A stretch of 32,231 nucleotides of DNA from Nitrosomonadaceae bacterium (GTDB lineage: Bacteria; Pseudomonadota; Gammaproteobacteria; Burkholderiales; Nitrosomonadaceae): assembly GCA_919902515.1 (NCBI GenBank), contig CAKKRD010000020.1, positions 1-32,231 on the forward strand, in the 5' to 3' direction. The notes under the pieces were generated by a model. That model saw only the letters and a list, made by a program, of their open reading frames with translations, made no database searches and was not told the DNA's origin. Below are positions 9,542-18,662 of this stretch, piece after piece; the first letter of the stretch is position 1; the number at the start of each line of letters is the position of its first letter. Made by a program: the position numbers and the translations under genes.

Positions 9542-11335
9542 CTATTTGTCGCTTGTCTGCAAAATCGCCAGAAATGCTTCCTGCGGAATTTCCACATTAC
9601 CTACCTGTTTCATCCGTTTTTTTCCCGCTTTCTGCTTCTCCAGCAGTTTGCGTTTGCGACTGATGTCGCCACCGTAGCACTTGGCAAGCACGTTCTTGCG
9701 CAACGCCTTGATGCTTTCCCTGGCAATAATGTGTGCGCCGATGGCAGCCTGTACTGCGATATCGAACATTTGCCGCGGAATCAATTCACGCATTTTCTGC
9801 GCCAGCGCACGCCCGCGGTACTGGCTGTTGGTGCGGTGCACGATCAGCGACAATGCGTCCACTTTTTCACTATTAATGAGTATATCCAGCTTTACCAGAT
9901 CGGAAGCGCGAAATTCCTTGAACTCATAATCCAGCGAGGCGTAGCCGCGACTGGTAGATTTGAGTTTGTCAAAAAAATCCATGACGACTTCGTTGAGCGG
10001 CATTTCGTAAGTGAGCATCACCTGCCTGCCCAGGTATTGTATGTTTTTCTGCAACCCGCGCTTGCTGATGCAGAGCGTGATAACCGAGCCGACATACTCC
10101 TGCGGAACCAGTATGGTAGCGGTAATGATTGGTTCGCGGATCTCCTCTATCTTGGAAGGATCGGGCATTCTTGACGGGTTCTCAATTTCGGTCACCGTGC
10201 CATCGCGCATCACTATCTGATACACCACCGTCGGCGCAGTAGTAATGAGATCCATATCGTATTCCCGTTCCAGCCGCTCCTGCACGATATCCAGATGCAA
10301 CAGGCCGAGAAAGCCGCAACGGAAACCAAAACCCAACGCCTGGGATGTTTCTGGCTCGTAGTGTAATGAGGAATCATTGAGTTTCAATTTCTCCAGCGCG
10401 TCACGCAAAGCATCGTACTGGTTGGACTCAATCGGGTAAAGTCCGGCAAAAACCTGCGGTTTGATTTCTTTGAAGCCAAGTAGCGGCTGAGTGGCAGGAC
10501 GATCTGCCAGAGTCACGGTATCACCCACCTTGGCAGATTTCAGTTCCTTGATGCCGGAAATAATAAAGCCAACTTCGCCTGCGCTTAACGATTCCCGTGG
10601 CTGGGATTTGGGTGTGAACACGCCGACCTGCTCGCACAAGTGAACGGTTTTACTGGCCATGAGCAGAATTTTATCTTTTGGTTTGAGCATTCCATCCACC
10701 ACCCGCACCAGCATCACCACCCCGACATAATTATCAAACCATGAGTCGATGATAAGTGCCTTTAGCGGAGCAGCAGGATCCCCCTTCGGTGCGGGAATAC
10801 GTGTAATCACTGCTTCCAGAATGTCCTGCACGCCTTCGCCAGTTTTGGCGCTGGCACGCAGTGCATCTTGAGCATCTATACCGATAATGTCTTCTATCTC
10901 TGCAATCACGCGCTCCGGTTCGGCTGCGGGCAGATCAATCTTGTTCAGTACTGGCACCACTTCCACGCCTTGCTCGATGGCGGTGTAGCAATTGGCCACA
11001 GTCTGGGCTTCCACGCCTTGCGAGGCGTCTACTACCAGCAACGCGCCTTCACAGGCTGCCAGAGAACGCGACACCTCGTAAGAAAAATCTACGTGTCCGG
11101 GAGTGTCAATCAGATTCAGTAAATAGGTATTACCATCGCGTGCTGTATATTTCAGCGCAGCAGTCTGTGCCTTGATGGTAATGCCACGTTCCCGTTCCAG
11201 ATCCATCGAATCCAGTACCTGCGCCCCCATTTCCCGCTCTGAAAGACCGCCGCATAACTGAATGATGCGATCCGCCAGAGTGGACTTGCCGTGATCGATA
11301 TGGGCGATAATGGAAAAATTACGGATGTGTTGCAT
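9542..11335 (-). CDS. lepA: Elongation factor 4 (LepA)
   Basis: Ribosome-binding GTPase implicated in back-translocation and in 30S biogenesis. The 597-residue protein has full family length. G1 is AHIDHGKST at 11-19, G2 includes [12 protein letters not shown]3 DTPGH at 77-81 and G4 NKID at 131-134; the C-terminal part with the LepA-specific [17 protein letters not shown] basic stretch is intact. It is the first gene of the lepA-to-nagZ string and lies just downstream of a strong terminator that separates it from the rpoE operon. Confidence 0.97.
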   Translation of the reverse strand: MQHIRNFSIIAHIDHGKSTLADRIIQLCGGLSEREMGAQVLDSMDLERERGITIKAQTAALKYTARDGNTYLLNLIDTPGHVDFSYEVSRSLAACEGALLVVDASQGVEAQTVANCYTAIEQGVEVVPVLNKIDLPAAEPERVIAEIEDIIGIDAQDALRASAKTGEGVQDILEAVITRIPAPKGDPAAPLKALIIDSWFDNYVGVVMLVRVVDGMLKPKDKILLMASKTVHLCEQVGVFTPKSQPRESLSAGEVGFIISGIKELKSAKVGDTVTLADRPATQPLLGFKEIKPQVFAGLYPIESNQYDALRDALEKLKLNDSSLHYEPETSQALGFGFRCGFLGLLHLDIVQERLEREYDMDLITTAPTVVYQIVMRDGTVTEIENPSRMPDPSKIEEIREPIITATILVPQEYVGSVITLCISKRGLQKNIQYLGRQVMLTYEMPLNEVVMDFFDKLKSTSRGYASLDYEFKEFRASDLVKLDILINSEKVDALSLIVHRTNSQYRGRALAQKMRELIPRQMFDIAVQAAIGAHIIARESIKALRKNVLAKCYGGDISRKRKLLEKQKAGKKRMKQVGNVEIPQEAFLAILQTSDK

Positions 11336-11393
11336 CAGGGATCAGAAGCCGGTAATCAGGAAAATGGTAGTCGAGAGCTGCGCCAGGGAAACT

Positions 11394-11417
11394 AAAAAAG
11401 GGCACATGCTGTGCCCT
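11394..11417 (-). terminator. Intrinsic terminator of the rpoE-rseAB-mucD operon
   Basis: On the minus strand AGGGCACA-GCA-TGTGCCCT forms an 8-bp perfect stem with a 3-base loop, followed by a run of six T (11399-11394, the first T also closing the stem). It lies about 75 bases after the stop of the glutaredoxin-like gene and upstream of lepA. Textbook form. Confidence 0.85.
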
Positions 11418-11491
11418 CTTGAAAGTTTCTGGCTTGATCCCGCAAGTATCGCCAAAATTCAGCTATGGTGTTTACTCAAGAAGTGCGCATT

Positions 11492-11746
11492 CTAGCGAAT
11501 TCTGGAGAAATAAGCATCTAGCGCGATAGGGTCGAGATGGTAATGACAGATTTCTTCTCCGTCTGCCACCAGCACTGGAACTCGCTCGCCGTAACGTGTC
11601 GCCAGCGTGGCATCGCTATCTACATCAACCACTTCGAGTCGGAAGGGGGACTTTGCCTGCAATTCATGCAGCCTGGCAACCATGTCCTGGCATAAATGAC
11701 AGTGTTCACGGCCATATACAACTAGGTTAATTGTTGTCGTTGTCAT
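11492..11746 (-). CDS. Glutaredoxin-like small thiol protein (CxxC, DUF836-type)
   Basis: An 84-residue cytoplasmic protein with a thioredoxin-like fold: strand INLVVYGREHC, active site CHLC with Cys16 and Cys19, helix DMVARLHELQ, strand FRLEVVDVDSD, and the cis-Pro loop YGERVPVLVADG. This is the glutaredoxin-family/DUF836 pattern; a disulfide-reduction role is inferred from the fold. Its first 20 bases overlap the 3' end of mucD, so it is the last gene of the rpoE operon. The partner or substrate is unknown. Confidence 0.85.
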   Translation of the reverse strand: MTTTTINLVVYGREHCHLCQDMVARLHELQAKSPFRLEVVDVDSDATLATRYGERVPVLVADGEEICHYHLDPIALDAYFSRIR

Positions 11747-13145
11747 TGAGTTTCATGGTAATGAAGGTGGCGGTACCGCCACGCCGCACCAGCAAAGCAA
11801 TGTTGCGTCCTTTCTCGATTTTTCCGAGTAGCTGGTTGAATTGTTCAACAGTTTTTACGCCCTGATTATTGATGCTGAGAATCACATCACCTGGGCGTAT
11901 GCCGGCACGGCTGGCGGTACCTGGTTGCATGTCTTCCACCAGCAGCCCATTGTCTATTTCCAGTTGTTTCTTCTGCTCAGCGGTAAGTTCGTTTAGCGCA
12001 AGCCCGATGCGGTTGAATGTTTCGGGTGCTTTACTGCCCCGTTTGCCAGCGCGCCCGGCAACTTTCTCATCCGCTGGAATCTCGTCCACCGTTACGGTTA
12101 TTTCCCTGGTGGAACCGTTGCGCCACACCTGTACCAGCACCTTGGATCCAGGTTTGGTGGCACCTACAATGCGTGGCAGGTCACTGGAGGTGGTTATGGT
12201 TTTGCCATCGAATTTCAGGATCACGTCTCTTGCTTCTATCCCTGCTTTCTCCGCCGGGCCGTCTTTCTGCACCGCGGCCACTAACGCGCCGCCGGGTCTG
12301 GCCAAGCCGAACGATTCGGCCAGTTCCTTGGTCATCTCCTGAATCATCACACCGATCCTGCCACGACTTACCTTGCCACTGGCGATTAACTGATTGGAGA
12401 TTTCGGTGGCCACATCGATGGGGATGGCAAACGACAATCCCATGAAGCCGCCAGTGCGACTGTATATCTGTGAGTTGATGCCGACTACTTCACCCTTCAT
12501 GTTAAACAACGGGCCGCCGGAATTTCCAGGATTGATGGCTACATCCGTCTGGATGAATGGCACGAAGTTTTCCTGTGGCAGTGACCGTCCCTTGGCGCTG
12601 ACGATACCGGCGGTCACGCTGTTATCAAAGCCAAAGGGTGAGCCAATCGCCACCACCCATTCACCAACCTTGAGTTTGTTGGGGTCACCCTGGGTTACTT
12701 TGGGCAAACCAGCGGCTTCGATCTTGAGAAGAGCGATATCGGTCCTGCGGTCGGCACCGATTACTTTAGCGCGGAATTCGCGCTTATCGGTCAGTTTGAC
12801 AGTAATTTCATCAGCAGATTCGATTACATGCGTGTTGGTCAGGATGTAGCCATCCGCACTGATAATAAACCCGGAGCCCAGTGATCTGGACTCAAACTCC
12901 CGGGGGACAGTATTGGGCGGCATGTAGCGGCGGAAAAATTCAAAGAATGGATCATCCTCCGGAATATTCGGAGCCCCCGGGAAAGCCCGGTTAGTGAGTG
13001 TACTTTGCGTCTGGACAGTGCTGATGTTCACTACCGCAGCACCTTGCTTCTCAACCAGATCGGTGAAATCGGGCAATTCTCTGGTTTGCGCAGAAGCAAC
13101 CGAAGACAGCCCGAACAATATCACCAGAATAAATTTGTGCATCAT
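11727..13145 (-). CDS. mucD: Periplasmic DegP/HtrA-type serine protease MucD
   Basis: A 472-residue exported protease that degrades misfolded envelope proteins. A short signal peptide (MMHKFILVILFGLSSVASA) precedes a trypsin-like domain with the triad His106 (TNTHVIES), Asp136 (RRTDIALL) and Ser209 (NPGNSGGPLF). Two PDZ domains follow at about 255-345 and 375-470. The start overlaps the rseB stop (ATGA). Its position in the rpoE operon matches mucD of Pseudomonas rather than the E. coli arrangement, where rseC occupies this place. Likely co-expressed with sigma-E. The protein could equally be labelled degQ/degP-like. Confidence 0.95.
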   Translation of the reverse strand: MMHKFILVILFGLSSVASAQTRELPDFTDLVEKQGAAVVNISTVQTQSTLTNRAFPGAPNIPEDDPFFEFFRRYMPPNTVPREFESRSLGSGFIISADGYILTNTHVIESADEITVKLTDKREFRAKVIGADRRTDIALLKIEAAGLPKVTQGDPNKLKVGEWVVAIGSPFGFDNSVTAGIVSAKGRSLPQENFVPFIQTDVAINPGNSGGPLFNMKGEVVGINSQIYSRTGGFMGLSFAIPIDVATEISNQLIASGKVSRGRIGVMIQEMTKELAESFGLARPGGALVAAVQKDGPAEKAGIEARDVILKFDGKTITTSSDLPRIVGATKPGSKVLVQVWRNGSTREITVTVDEIPADEKVAGRAGKRGSKAPETFNRIGLALNELTAEQKKQLEIDNGLLVEDMQPGTASRAGIRPGDVILSINNQGVKTVEQFNQLLGKIEKGRNIALLVRRGGTATFITMKLNDNDNN

Positions 13146-14131
13146 TTGACTTTGTAGTTGATTACCGAGTTACCGATTTGCATTACTGTTGCTGGCGGGA
13201 CTTCACCCACTGTTGTCACCATATTATCCGCCACTATGCGGATATAAATATTGATCGCACCGTAGCCAGAGGAGAGTCCTTGAACCGGCGGCGGAGAATT
13301 TTTCTCCACTGGTTCGATAAATACCGACACCGCAGCGAGGCCATCTGACAGCGCAATGTGACCCACCGGTGTTGATTTTCCGGAAAGAGTGCGTTTCATC
13401 TCAATGATTTTCTTGAATCCTGCCGGAGGATTGCTAACCTGCCAGCCGAGTTTGCCGCTTCCCATCGTGGAAGATACCAAATTGGTAATGCGCCACTCGC
13501 CAGTTTTCGCGGAATATTTGGGTTTCAACATTTCCTTGTCTATCTCGCCACCAATCTTCAGCTGGGTAAAAACAAACTGCTCTACCACACGCCCTTTGTC
13601 CATTACCGCAGCTTTAAGCAGCAGGCCAGTGTGGGCATCTACCCACAGTTTATGGCCATAGCGCATGTCATCCCTGGGTTCCAGCACAATTACCTGGCAT
13701 TCGTAATCGCTGATGCGCTCCGATTCGCCTTTGCTAACAATGTAACTATCATGGAGATTGCTCAGTGGTTCAGGCAGAAGTGCAGGGAAAACTTTTCGTA
13801 GCCAGCGTTTCTCGGCCACAATGGTTTTGCTCTCCGGCAAATAACATCGCATCTCATCATTGTTGCGGATGATCTCGCGCGGTGAGCCATCCAGCACCTC
13901 GATTTTCTCATGCTCGCCGTCCTGATCCAGCATGTGGACGATACGGGACGTCTCAATATGGTTGCCGGACGAATATATGAAGGTGCCGACATAGTTATGC
14001 TGACGGGGGGCAGCAGCCATTTTTTGCAGCAAGTTTAATACTTCTACGGAAGGATCAGATGAACTCTGCGCGAATATGGGCTGTACAGCGCCGGATAGCA
14101 GCAACAAAGCAGCCAGTGCAGCCCTTGTCAT
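13142..14131 (-). CDS. rseB: Sigma-E regulatory protein RseB/MucB
   Basis: A 329-residue periplasmic protein with signal peptide MTRAALAALLLLSGAVQPIFA. RseB/MucB binds the periplasmic part of the anti-sigma factor and shields it from proteolysis until envelope stress. The family segments NYVGTFIYSSG, HEKIEVLDGSPREIIR and the C-terminal domain with KLGWQVSNPPAGFK and DGLAAVSVFIEP are present. It is coupled by ATGA overlaps to rseA upstream and mucD downstream. Confidence 0.94.
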   Translation of the reverse strand: MTRAALAALLLLSGAVQPIFAQSSSDPSVEVLNLLQKMAAAPRQHNYVGTFIYSSGNHIETSRIVHMLDQDGEHEKIEVLDGSPREIIRNNDEMRCYLPESKTIVAEKRWLRKVFPALLPEPLSNLHDSYIVSKGESERISDYECQVIVLEPRDDMRYGHKLWVDAHTGLLLKAAVMDKGRVVEQFVFTQLKIGGEIDKEMLKPKYSAKTGEWRITNLVSSTMGSGKLGWQVSNPPAGFKKIIEMKRTLSGKSTPVGHIALSDGLAAVSVFIEPVEKNSPPPVQGLSSGYGAINIYIRIVADNMVTTVGEVPPATVMQIGNSVINYKVK

Positions 14132-14664
14132 CTGGCTGAACTTTCCCGCGATTCTGTGACTGTGCGTATATAGGGTGTTATGCCATGCATTGCCGGAGTA
14201 GCTGAAAATTCCCGGTGTGCCAACAGATAGTCATTAATCTGAGCAGGGGCTGGGACTGAGCCTGCGACGGGGATAGAAATGGCGACGGGAGTTGTCTGTA
14301 GAGCTGGCTGAAGAACTGGTTTATTGCTGGCAAGATTCTCTTGCGGCCGATCCATATTTTGCAAGCTCATCCATCCTACTACGGCTACCGCTGCTACCGA
14401 GGCTGCCGCTGAAAGAGCAAATACTTTAAATTTATGTTCCATCGGCGATGGTGGTGCGAGTATGGTTGGTTCTGCGGCCAGCCTTGTACTAACGCGCTGG
14501 GCAATGTCGATGGATGCCGTCGACTGCCGCAAGGCATCACCAATCAAATGGTAGGTTGCCCATTCGTCGCGTAATTCGTCTGTTTTTTTGAGTTGCGTGA
14601 TCGTGCCAGCGACATCTTCAGAGTCCAATTCGCCATCCATCAACGCCGATATTTTACTTTTCAT
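14128..14664 (-). CDS. rseA: Anti-sigma-E factor RseA/MucA
   Basis: A 178-residue single-pass inner-membrane protein. The N-terminal cytoplasmic domain KISALMDGELDSEDV...WATYHLIGDALR is the RseA sigma-binding fold. A membrane segment spans about 81-100 (VFALSAAASVAAVAVVGWMS), followed by a poorly conserved periplasmic tail that would contact RseB. It begins 1 base after the rpoE stop, so synthesis of the two is tied. MucA is an equally valid name given mucD downstream. Confidence 0.93.
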   Translation of the reverse strand: MKSKISALMDGELDSEDVAGTITQLKKTDELRDEWATYHLIGDALRQSTASIDIAQRVSTRLAAEPTILAPPSPMEHKFKVFALSAAASVAAVAVVGWMSLQNMDRPQENLASNKPVLQPALQTTPVAISIPVAGSVPAPAQINDYLLAHREFSATPAMHGITPYIRTVTESRESSAR

Positions 14665-14665
14665 G

Positions 14666-15271
14666 CTACCACCTCTTGTCTTTACCGGTCCCCAGCATGG
14701 GCCGTAATTTCTCTGCTATCGTTTCACGAGCGCGAAATATTCGCGATCGCACTGTGCCGATGGGACAGTTCATGATGCTTGCAATTTCTTCATAACTCAG
14801 TCCCTCGATTTCTCTCAGGGTAATTGCCGTGCGCAATTCTTCAGGCAATTCCTGTAAAGTCTGGTTCACCGTCTCGGCGATCTGCTTGCTCATCAGCTCG
14901 CTTTCAGGTGTGTTCATTTCCCGTAGCTGACTGCCTTCCTCGAAGTTTTCGGCATCCTCACTGTCGAAGCCACCACTGGTAGTAGTGGGCGCCCGCCGCC
15001 CTTGAGTCACCAGGAAATTCTTTGCGGTATTAATGCCAATCCGGTACAGCCAGGTATAAAACGCGCTCTCGCCCCGGAACGACGGTAATGCCCGATAAGC
15101 TTTGATGAAAGCCTCCTGAGTGACATCTTCTACTTCGGCGGCATCGCGGATAAACTGCGACAGCAACCGGGCCAGCTTGCGCTGGTACTTGATCACCAGT
15201 AGATCGAAGGCTTGTTTGTCCCCACGCTGTACGCGTTCTACCAGTTGCTGATCAATTTCCCGGTCACCCAT
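14666..15271 (-). CDS. rpoE: RNA polymerase sigma factor RpoE (sigma-24, envelope stress; AlgU type)
   Basis: A 201-residue ECF sigma factor. Region 2 (about 20-95) includes DLLVIKYQRKLARLL, DVTQEAFIKAYRALPSFRGES and FYTWLYRIGINTAKN; region 4 (about 135-190) has LPEELRTAITLREIEGLSYEEIA and GTVRSRIFRARE. These closely follow RpoE/AlgU. It directs transcription of envelope-stress genes and usually its own operon. The order rpoE-rseA-rseB divergent from nadB is the same as in E. coli and Pseudomonas. Confidence 0.97.
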   Translation of the reverse strand: MGDREIDQQLVERVQRGDKQAFDLLVIKYQRKLARLLSQFIRDAAEVEDVTQEAFIKAYRALPSFRGESAFYTWLYRIGINTAKNFLVTQGRRAPTTTSGGFDSEDAENFEEGSQLREMNTPESELMSKQIAETVNQTLQELPEELRTAITLREIEGLSYEEIASIMNCPIGTVRSRIFRARETIAEKLRPMLGTGKDKRW

Positions 15272-15310
15272 GCTGCCGTTCCCTGAATATTATGATTTGT
15301 ACTTGCGAAT

Positions 15311-15333
15311 ACCGCTGCTTCATGAGGCAGCGG
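15311..15333 (-). promoter_or_regulatory. Hairpin in the rpoE leader
   Basis: CCGCTGC and GCAGCGG form a 7-bp stem, extendable by inner T-G/T-A/C-G pairs, about 40 bases upstream of the rpoE start codon. There is no T tract. It lies in the 251-base rpoE-nadB spacer; function unknown. Confidence 0.3.
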
Positions 15334-15400
15334 ATCAAGTATACCTGCTCAAGGGTTGATCCGGGAACTGCATACGGCTTAACACGCATAGCCTGAACCA

Positions 15401-15428
15401 AGAGACAACGGATACCCTGGATTAGTTC
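15401..15428 (-). promoter_or_regulatory. Possible sigma-E-dependent promoter of rpoE
   Basis: On the minus strand GAACTA (15428-15423) is followed after 17 bases by TCTCT (15405-15401), similar to the sigma-E form GAACTT-N16-TCTGA. Autoregulation of rpoE is known in relatives. The match is partial. Confidence 0.33.
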
Positions 15429-15444
15429 ACTCGATAAAGTGGTT

Positions 15445-15473
15445 ATTCTAAAAAATCGGGATGGGAATACCAA
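15445..15473 (-). promoter_or_regulatory. Candidate sigma-70 promoter of rpoE
   Basis: TTGGTA (15473-15468) then 17 bases then TAGAAT (15450-15445) on the minus strand, 4/6 and 5/6 consensus matches, about 175 bases upstream of the rpoE start. It would sit upstream of the possible sigma-E promoter, giving the common tandem arrangement. Confidence 0.45.
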
Positions 15474-15522
15474 GTCTGTTATGATTTTCGCTTGATGGTG
15501 AATATAATTAACCCGGACCAGA

Positions 15523-17109
15523 ATGCCCCAGCTTGATTTTGACACACTTATTATTGGCAGTGGTCTCGCTGGCCTTACGCTCGCACTCAACTTAGCGCAG
15601 ACTAAAAAAGTTTGTCTTGTCACCAAACGAGCCTTGCTTGATAGTGCCAGCGGCTGGGCTCAAGGCGGTATTGCCGCAGCGTTATCGCAGGAAGATTCCC
15701 CCGATGCGCATATCCGCGACACCCTCGCCGCAGGTGCAGGATTGTGTGATGAGGCGGTTACCCGCTATGTGGCGGAAAACGGCCCGCGAGCCATTCAATG
15801 GCTGATCACCCAGGGAGTGCCCTTCACCCGCGATCAAAGCAACGAAACCGGTTATCACCTGACGCGGGAAGGTGGTCATAGCGTGCGCCGGGTGATCCAC
15901 GCAGCCGATACCACCGGGCAGGCGGTACAGCTGACGCTGGGCGAAAAAGCCCGTACCCACCCGAATATCACCGTGCTTGAGCGTCATATCGCGATTGATC
16001 TCATCACCGGCGTGAAACTGGGTCGCCCTGACAAAAGTGACAATCGCTGCTATGGCGCTTATGTGCTGGATAGCACGGCAGGCAGAGTTGATACCATCGC
16101 CGCGCACAGTACGGTGCTGGCGACTGGCGGCGCTGGCAAGGTCTATCTCTACACCACCAATCCCGACACGGCTACCGGCGACGGTATCGCTATGGGCTGG
16201 CGCGCGGGCTGCCGCATCGCCAATATGGAGTTCATCCAGTTTCACCCTACTTGTCTTTACCATCCCCATGCCAAATCGTTTTTGATTTCCGAGGCGGTAC
16301 GCGGTGAAGGCGGTTTGCTGAAACTTCCCGATGGTTCGCGTTTCATGCCCTGGCACGATGAGCGCGCGGAGCTTGCGCCGCGCGATATTGTCGCCCGCGC
16401 CATCGATTTTGAAATGAAAAAACGCGGCCTGGATTGCGTTTATCTGGACATTTCCCACAAGCCTGCAAATTTCCTGCAAGAGCATTTCCCCAACATTTAC
16501 GCCCGCTGTCTGGAACTGGGCATCGATATAACCAAACAGCCGATCCCGGTAGTGCCCGCTGCTCATTACACCTGCGGCGGTATCGTCACCGACTGGAACG
16601 GTAAGACTGATCTGGACAACCTCTATGCCATCGGCGAAACTGCCCACACCGGACTGCACGGTGCCAACCGTCTGGCGAGCAATTCGCTGCTGGAGTGCCT
16701 GGTATTCGGGCAGGCGGCAGCCACCGACATCCTGCGGTTACCGTCCATGCCCGCTGTACAACTGCCGCAATGGGATGAAAGCCGCGTCACTGACGCCGAC
16801 GAGGAAATCGTTATTTCGCATAACTGGGATGAATTACGGCGTTTCATGTGGGACTATGTAGGCATAGTTCGTACCAACAAACGCCTGCAACGCGCACAGC
16901 ATCGCATCAAGCTGCTGCACGAAGAAATCAGCGAGTATTACGCCAATTTCCGGGTGACCAGCGATCTGCTGGAACTGCGTAACCTGGTGGATACCGCCGA
17001 CCTTATCGTACAAAGTGCCATGCTGCGCCATGAAAGTCGCGGTCTGCACTTTAGCCGGGATTATCCCGACCTCCTGCCGCAAGCGCGGAACACGGTGCTG
17101 AAACGCTGA
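15523..17109 (+). CDS. nadB: L-aspartate oxidase
   Basis: FAD enzyme that oxidises L-aspartate to iminoaspartate, the first step of de novo NAD synthesis; NadA then uses the product. The 528-residue protein has the N-terminal dinucleotide fold [15 protein letters not shown], the covalent-type family segments [31 protein letters not shown] with GEGG, and [19 protein letters not shown]. The C-terminal helical domain ([17 protein letters not shown]) is intact. It diverges from rpoE, as in E. coli. The ribosome-binding site is weak (GGACCAGA before the ATG). Confidence 0.97.
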   Translation: MPQLDFDTLIIGSGLAGLTLALNLAQTKKVCLVTKRALLDSASGWAQGGIAAALSQEDSPDAHIRDTLAAGAGLCDEAVTRYVAENGPRAIQWLITQGVPFTRDQSNETGYHLTREGGHSVRRVIHAADTTGQAVQLTLGEKARTHPNITVLERHIAIDLITGVKLGRPDKSDNRCYGAYVLDSTAGRVDTIAAHSTVLATGGAGKVYLYTTNPDTATGDGIAMGWRAGCRIANMEFIQFHPTCLYHPHAKSFLISEAVRGEGGLLKLPDGSRFMPWHDERAELAPRDIVARAIDFEMKKRGLDCVYLDISHKPANFLQEHFPNIYARCLELGIDITKQPIPVVPAAHYTCGGIVTDWNGKTDLDNLYAIGETAHTGLHGANRLASNSLLECLVFGQAAATDILRLPSMPAVQLPQWDESRVTDADEEIVISHNWDELRRFMWDYVGIVRTNKRLQRAQHRIKLLHEEISEYYANFRVTSDLLELRNLVDTADLIVQSAMLRHESRGLHFSRDYPDLLPQARNTVLKR

Positions 17110-17113
17110 CGCC

Positions 17114-17554
17114 TCAGGCCGGATCTCTCCACTTCCAGCGTAACAGTACCCGCAACTGTCTGAACTGCTCGGCGTCTATGCCGTCTGCGAGAATCACCAC
17201 GCTGCGTGTAAAGAATTTGCCAGACGGTTTCAGGTTCAGCGCTGTCAGATAAGGCGCAACAAAGCTGCTGCCAAGAAGCGTACAAATAATACGTTCACCA
17301 TGCTGTGTCTCAAGCGCGCAGGACATTTCATCCGACAGCTCTAAAGCCACTACCGATCGCGGTGAGCGTAATAATGCGTAAGATCGCAAATAAAAAATCG
17401 AGCTGACAACGAACAAGATGGTGCCCGCCAGTTTGATCGTTGTCGGTAATGCCAGCGGCCACAACATACCGATAGCGGCAAAATGGGCGAGACCCAGTAT
17501 CACGGCAAGGCGTACGGAAGGTTCGAGACGGGCGGTGAGCAAAGGAACAGCCAT
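17114..17554 (-). CDS. ygfX: YgfX/CptA-like small inner-membrane protein
   Basis: A 146-residue protein with two adjacent membrane segments (about LAVILGLAHFAAIGMLWPLAL and IKLAGTILFVVSSIFYLRSY) and a soluble C-terminal part ending VVILADGIDAEQFRQLRVLLRW. The last stretch matches the E. coli YgfX pattern (LAADSMDEAEWRDLRR). YgfX was described as the toxin partner of SdhE (YgfY) acting on cytoskeletal proteins, though that toxin role is disputed. ATG at 17554 was preferred to 17602 because the protein then begins at the same place as E. coli YgfX and GGGGAAG lies upstream. It is divergent from ygfZ; no sdhE is next to it. Confidence 0.68.
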   Translation of the reverse strand: MAVPLLTARLEPSVRLAVILGLAHFAAIGMLWPLALPTTIKLAGTILFVVSSIFYLRSYALLRSPRSVVALELSDEMSCALETQHGERIICTLLGSSFVAPYLTALNLKPSGKFFTRSVVILADGIDAEQFRQLRVLLRWKWRDPA

Positions 17555-17583
17555 GCTAATTATTCTACTTCCCCAGTTGATCG

Positions 17584-17589
17584 TATAAT
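17584..17589 (+). promoter_or_regulatory. Consensus -10 hexamer upstream of ygfZ
   Basis: TATAAT lies 30 bases before the ygfZ ATG on the plus strand. No clear -35 box is seen at 16-18 bases spacing, so this is only a partial promoter. Confidence 0.35.
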
Positions 17590-17619
17590 CAGCTTTTCTC
17601 ATTGGCCTACACTTTCCGC

Positions 17620-18648
17620 ATGAACTCTACCTGGCAGGCTTACCTGCAAGCCCGTAATGCAGTTGTTCAAGACGGCTGTATTACTCATTATAGCGATGCT
17701 GCTGCCGAACTCAAATGTACCCGCTCGGATATGGTGCTGGCCGATCTCTCGCACTTTGGTCTGATCCATTTTTCCGGTGAGGATGCACAGACTTTCCTGC
17801 AAGGGCAATTGAGTTGTGACGTTAGAAAAGTAGACTCATCCACTGCCCAGTACGGTAGCTATTCCACTCCCAAGGGCCGGATGCTGGCAAGCTTTCTGCT
17901 GTGGCATGATGGTGGTGGCTACATGATGCAACTGTCATCAGCGCTGCAGGTGGCCATCCGCAAGCGTCTCTCCATGTTTGTATTGCGCGCCAAAGTAGAG
18001 TTGGCCGACAACAGCGATACACTGGTACGCATGGGTGTAGCAGGAAATCGTGCCGCAGCCCTGCTGGCAGAGGTTGTAGGTGCAGTTCCCACTACGCATC
18101 TGGGTGTGATTCACGCTCAGCAGGGCAGTATCATCCGTCTTGGGCAAGATCGTTTTGAACTTGTTATCTTGCCGGAGCAGGCGCCTGCGCTGTGGCAGCG
18201 TTTGAGCAAAGAGGCTGTGCCAGTGGGAGCGCCCTGCTGGGATTGGCTGGAAATTAAAGCGGGCATTCCTGTCATCACACCCGCTACTCAGGAACAATTC
18301 ATCCCGCAAATGGCGAATCTGCAAGCCATTGGCGGAGTGAGTTTTCAGAAAGGCTGTTATCCGGGGCAGGAAATTGTCGCGCGCACCCAGTATCTGGGCA
18401 AGATCAAGCGCCGCATGTATCTGGCCAATATCCAATCACTCAAGCCTGTTGCGGCCGGAGATGAGTTATTCAGCGCTGATATGGCAGAGCAATCCAGCGG
18501 CATGGTGGTTAACGCGGCCCCCTCGCCTGATGGCGGCTTTGATGTGCTGGCGGTGATACAGACAAGCAGTGTCGAGGCCGGTAAAATTCATTGGCATGCG
18601 CTGGATGGTCCCACGTTGGAGATTATGCCGTTACCCTATTCGCTCTGA
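17620..18648 (+). CDS. ygfZ: Folate-binding protein YgfZ (GcvT-like), Fe-S cluster maintenance
   Basis: A 342-residue cytoplasmic protein related to the glycine-cleavage T protein. The hallmark KGCYPGQE begins at residue 244 and includes the conserved cysteine; the following IVARTQYLGKIKRRMY is also typical. YgfZ uses tetrahydrofolate and supports assembly or repair of certain Fe-S enzymes. The frame extends upstream to a TTG at 17602, but MNSTWQAYLQ at 17620 is the natural start. It converges with the dinG-type helicase, leaving only 14 bases. Confidence 0.94.
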   Translation: MNSTWQAYLQARNAVVQDGCITHYSDAAAELKCTRSDMVLADLSHFGLIHFSGEDAQTFLQGQLSCDVRKVDSSTAQYGSYSTPKGRMLASFLLWHDGGGYMMQLSSALQVAIRKRLSMFVLRAKVELADNSDTLVRMGVAGNRAAALLAEVVGAVPTTHLGVIHAQQGSIIRLGQDRFELVILPEQAPALWQRLSKEAVPVGAPCWDWLEIKAGIPVITPATQEQFIPQMANLQAIGGVSFQKGCYPGQEIVARTQYLGKIKRRMYLANIQSLKPVAAGDELFSADMAEQSSGMVVNAAPSPDGGFDVLAVIQTSSVEAGKIHWHALDGPTLEIMPLPYSL

Positions 18649-18662
18649 GGCAGTGCGAGGGT

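Noticed and set aside
15503-15508. TATAAT just upstream of nadB
   Set aside because: Only 14 bases before the ATG with no -35 box; it would leave almost no leader.
15682-16659. Minus-strand open frame of 325 codons inside nadB
   Set aside because: Shadow of nadB, whose family motifs run through the whole region.
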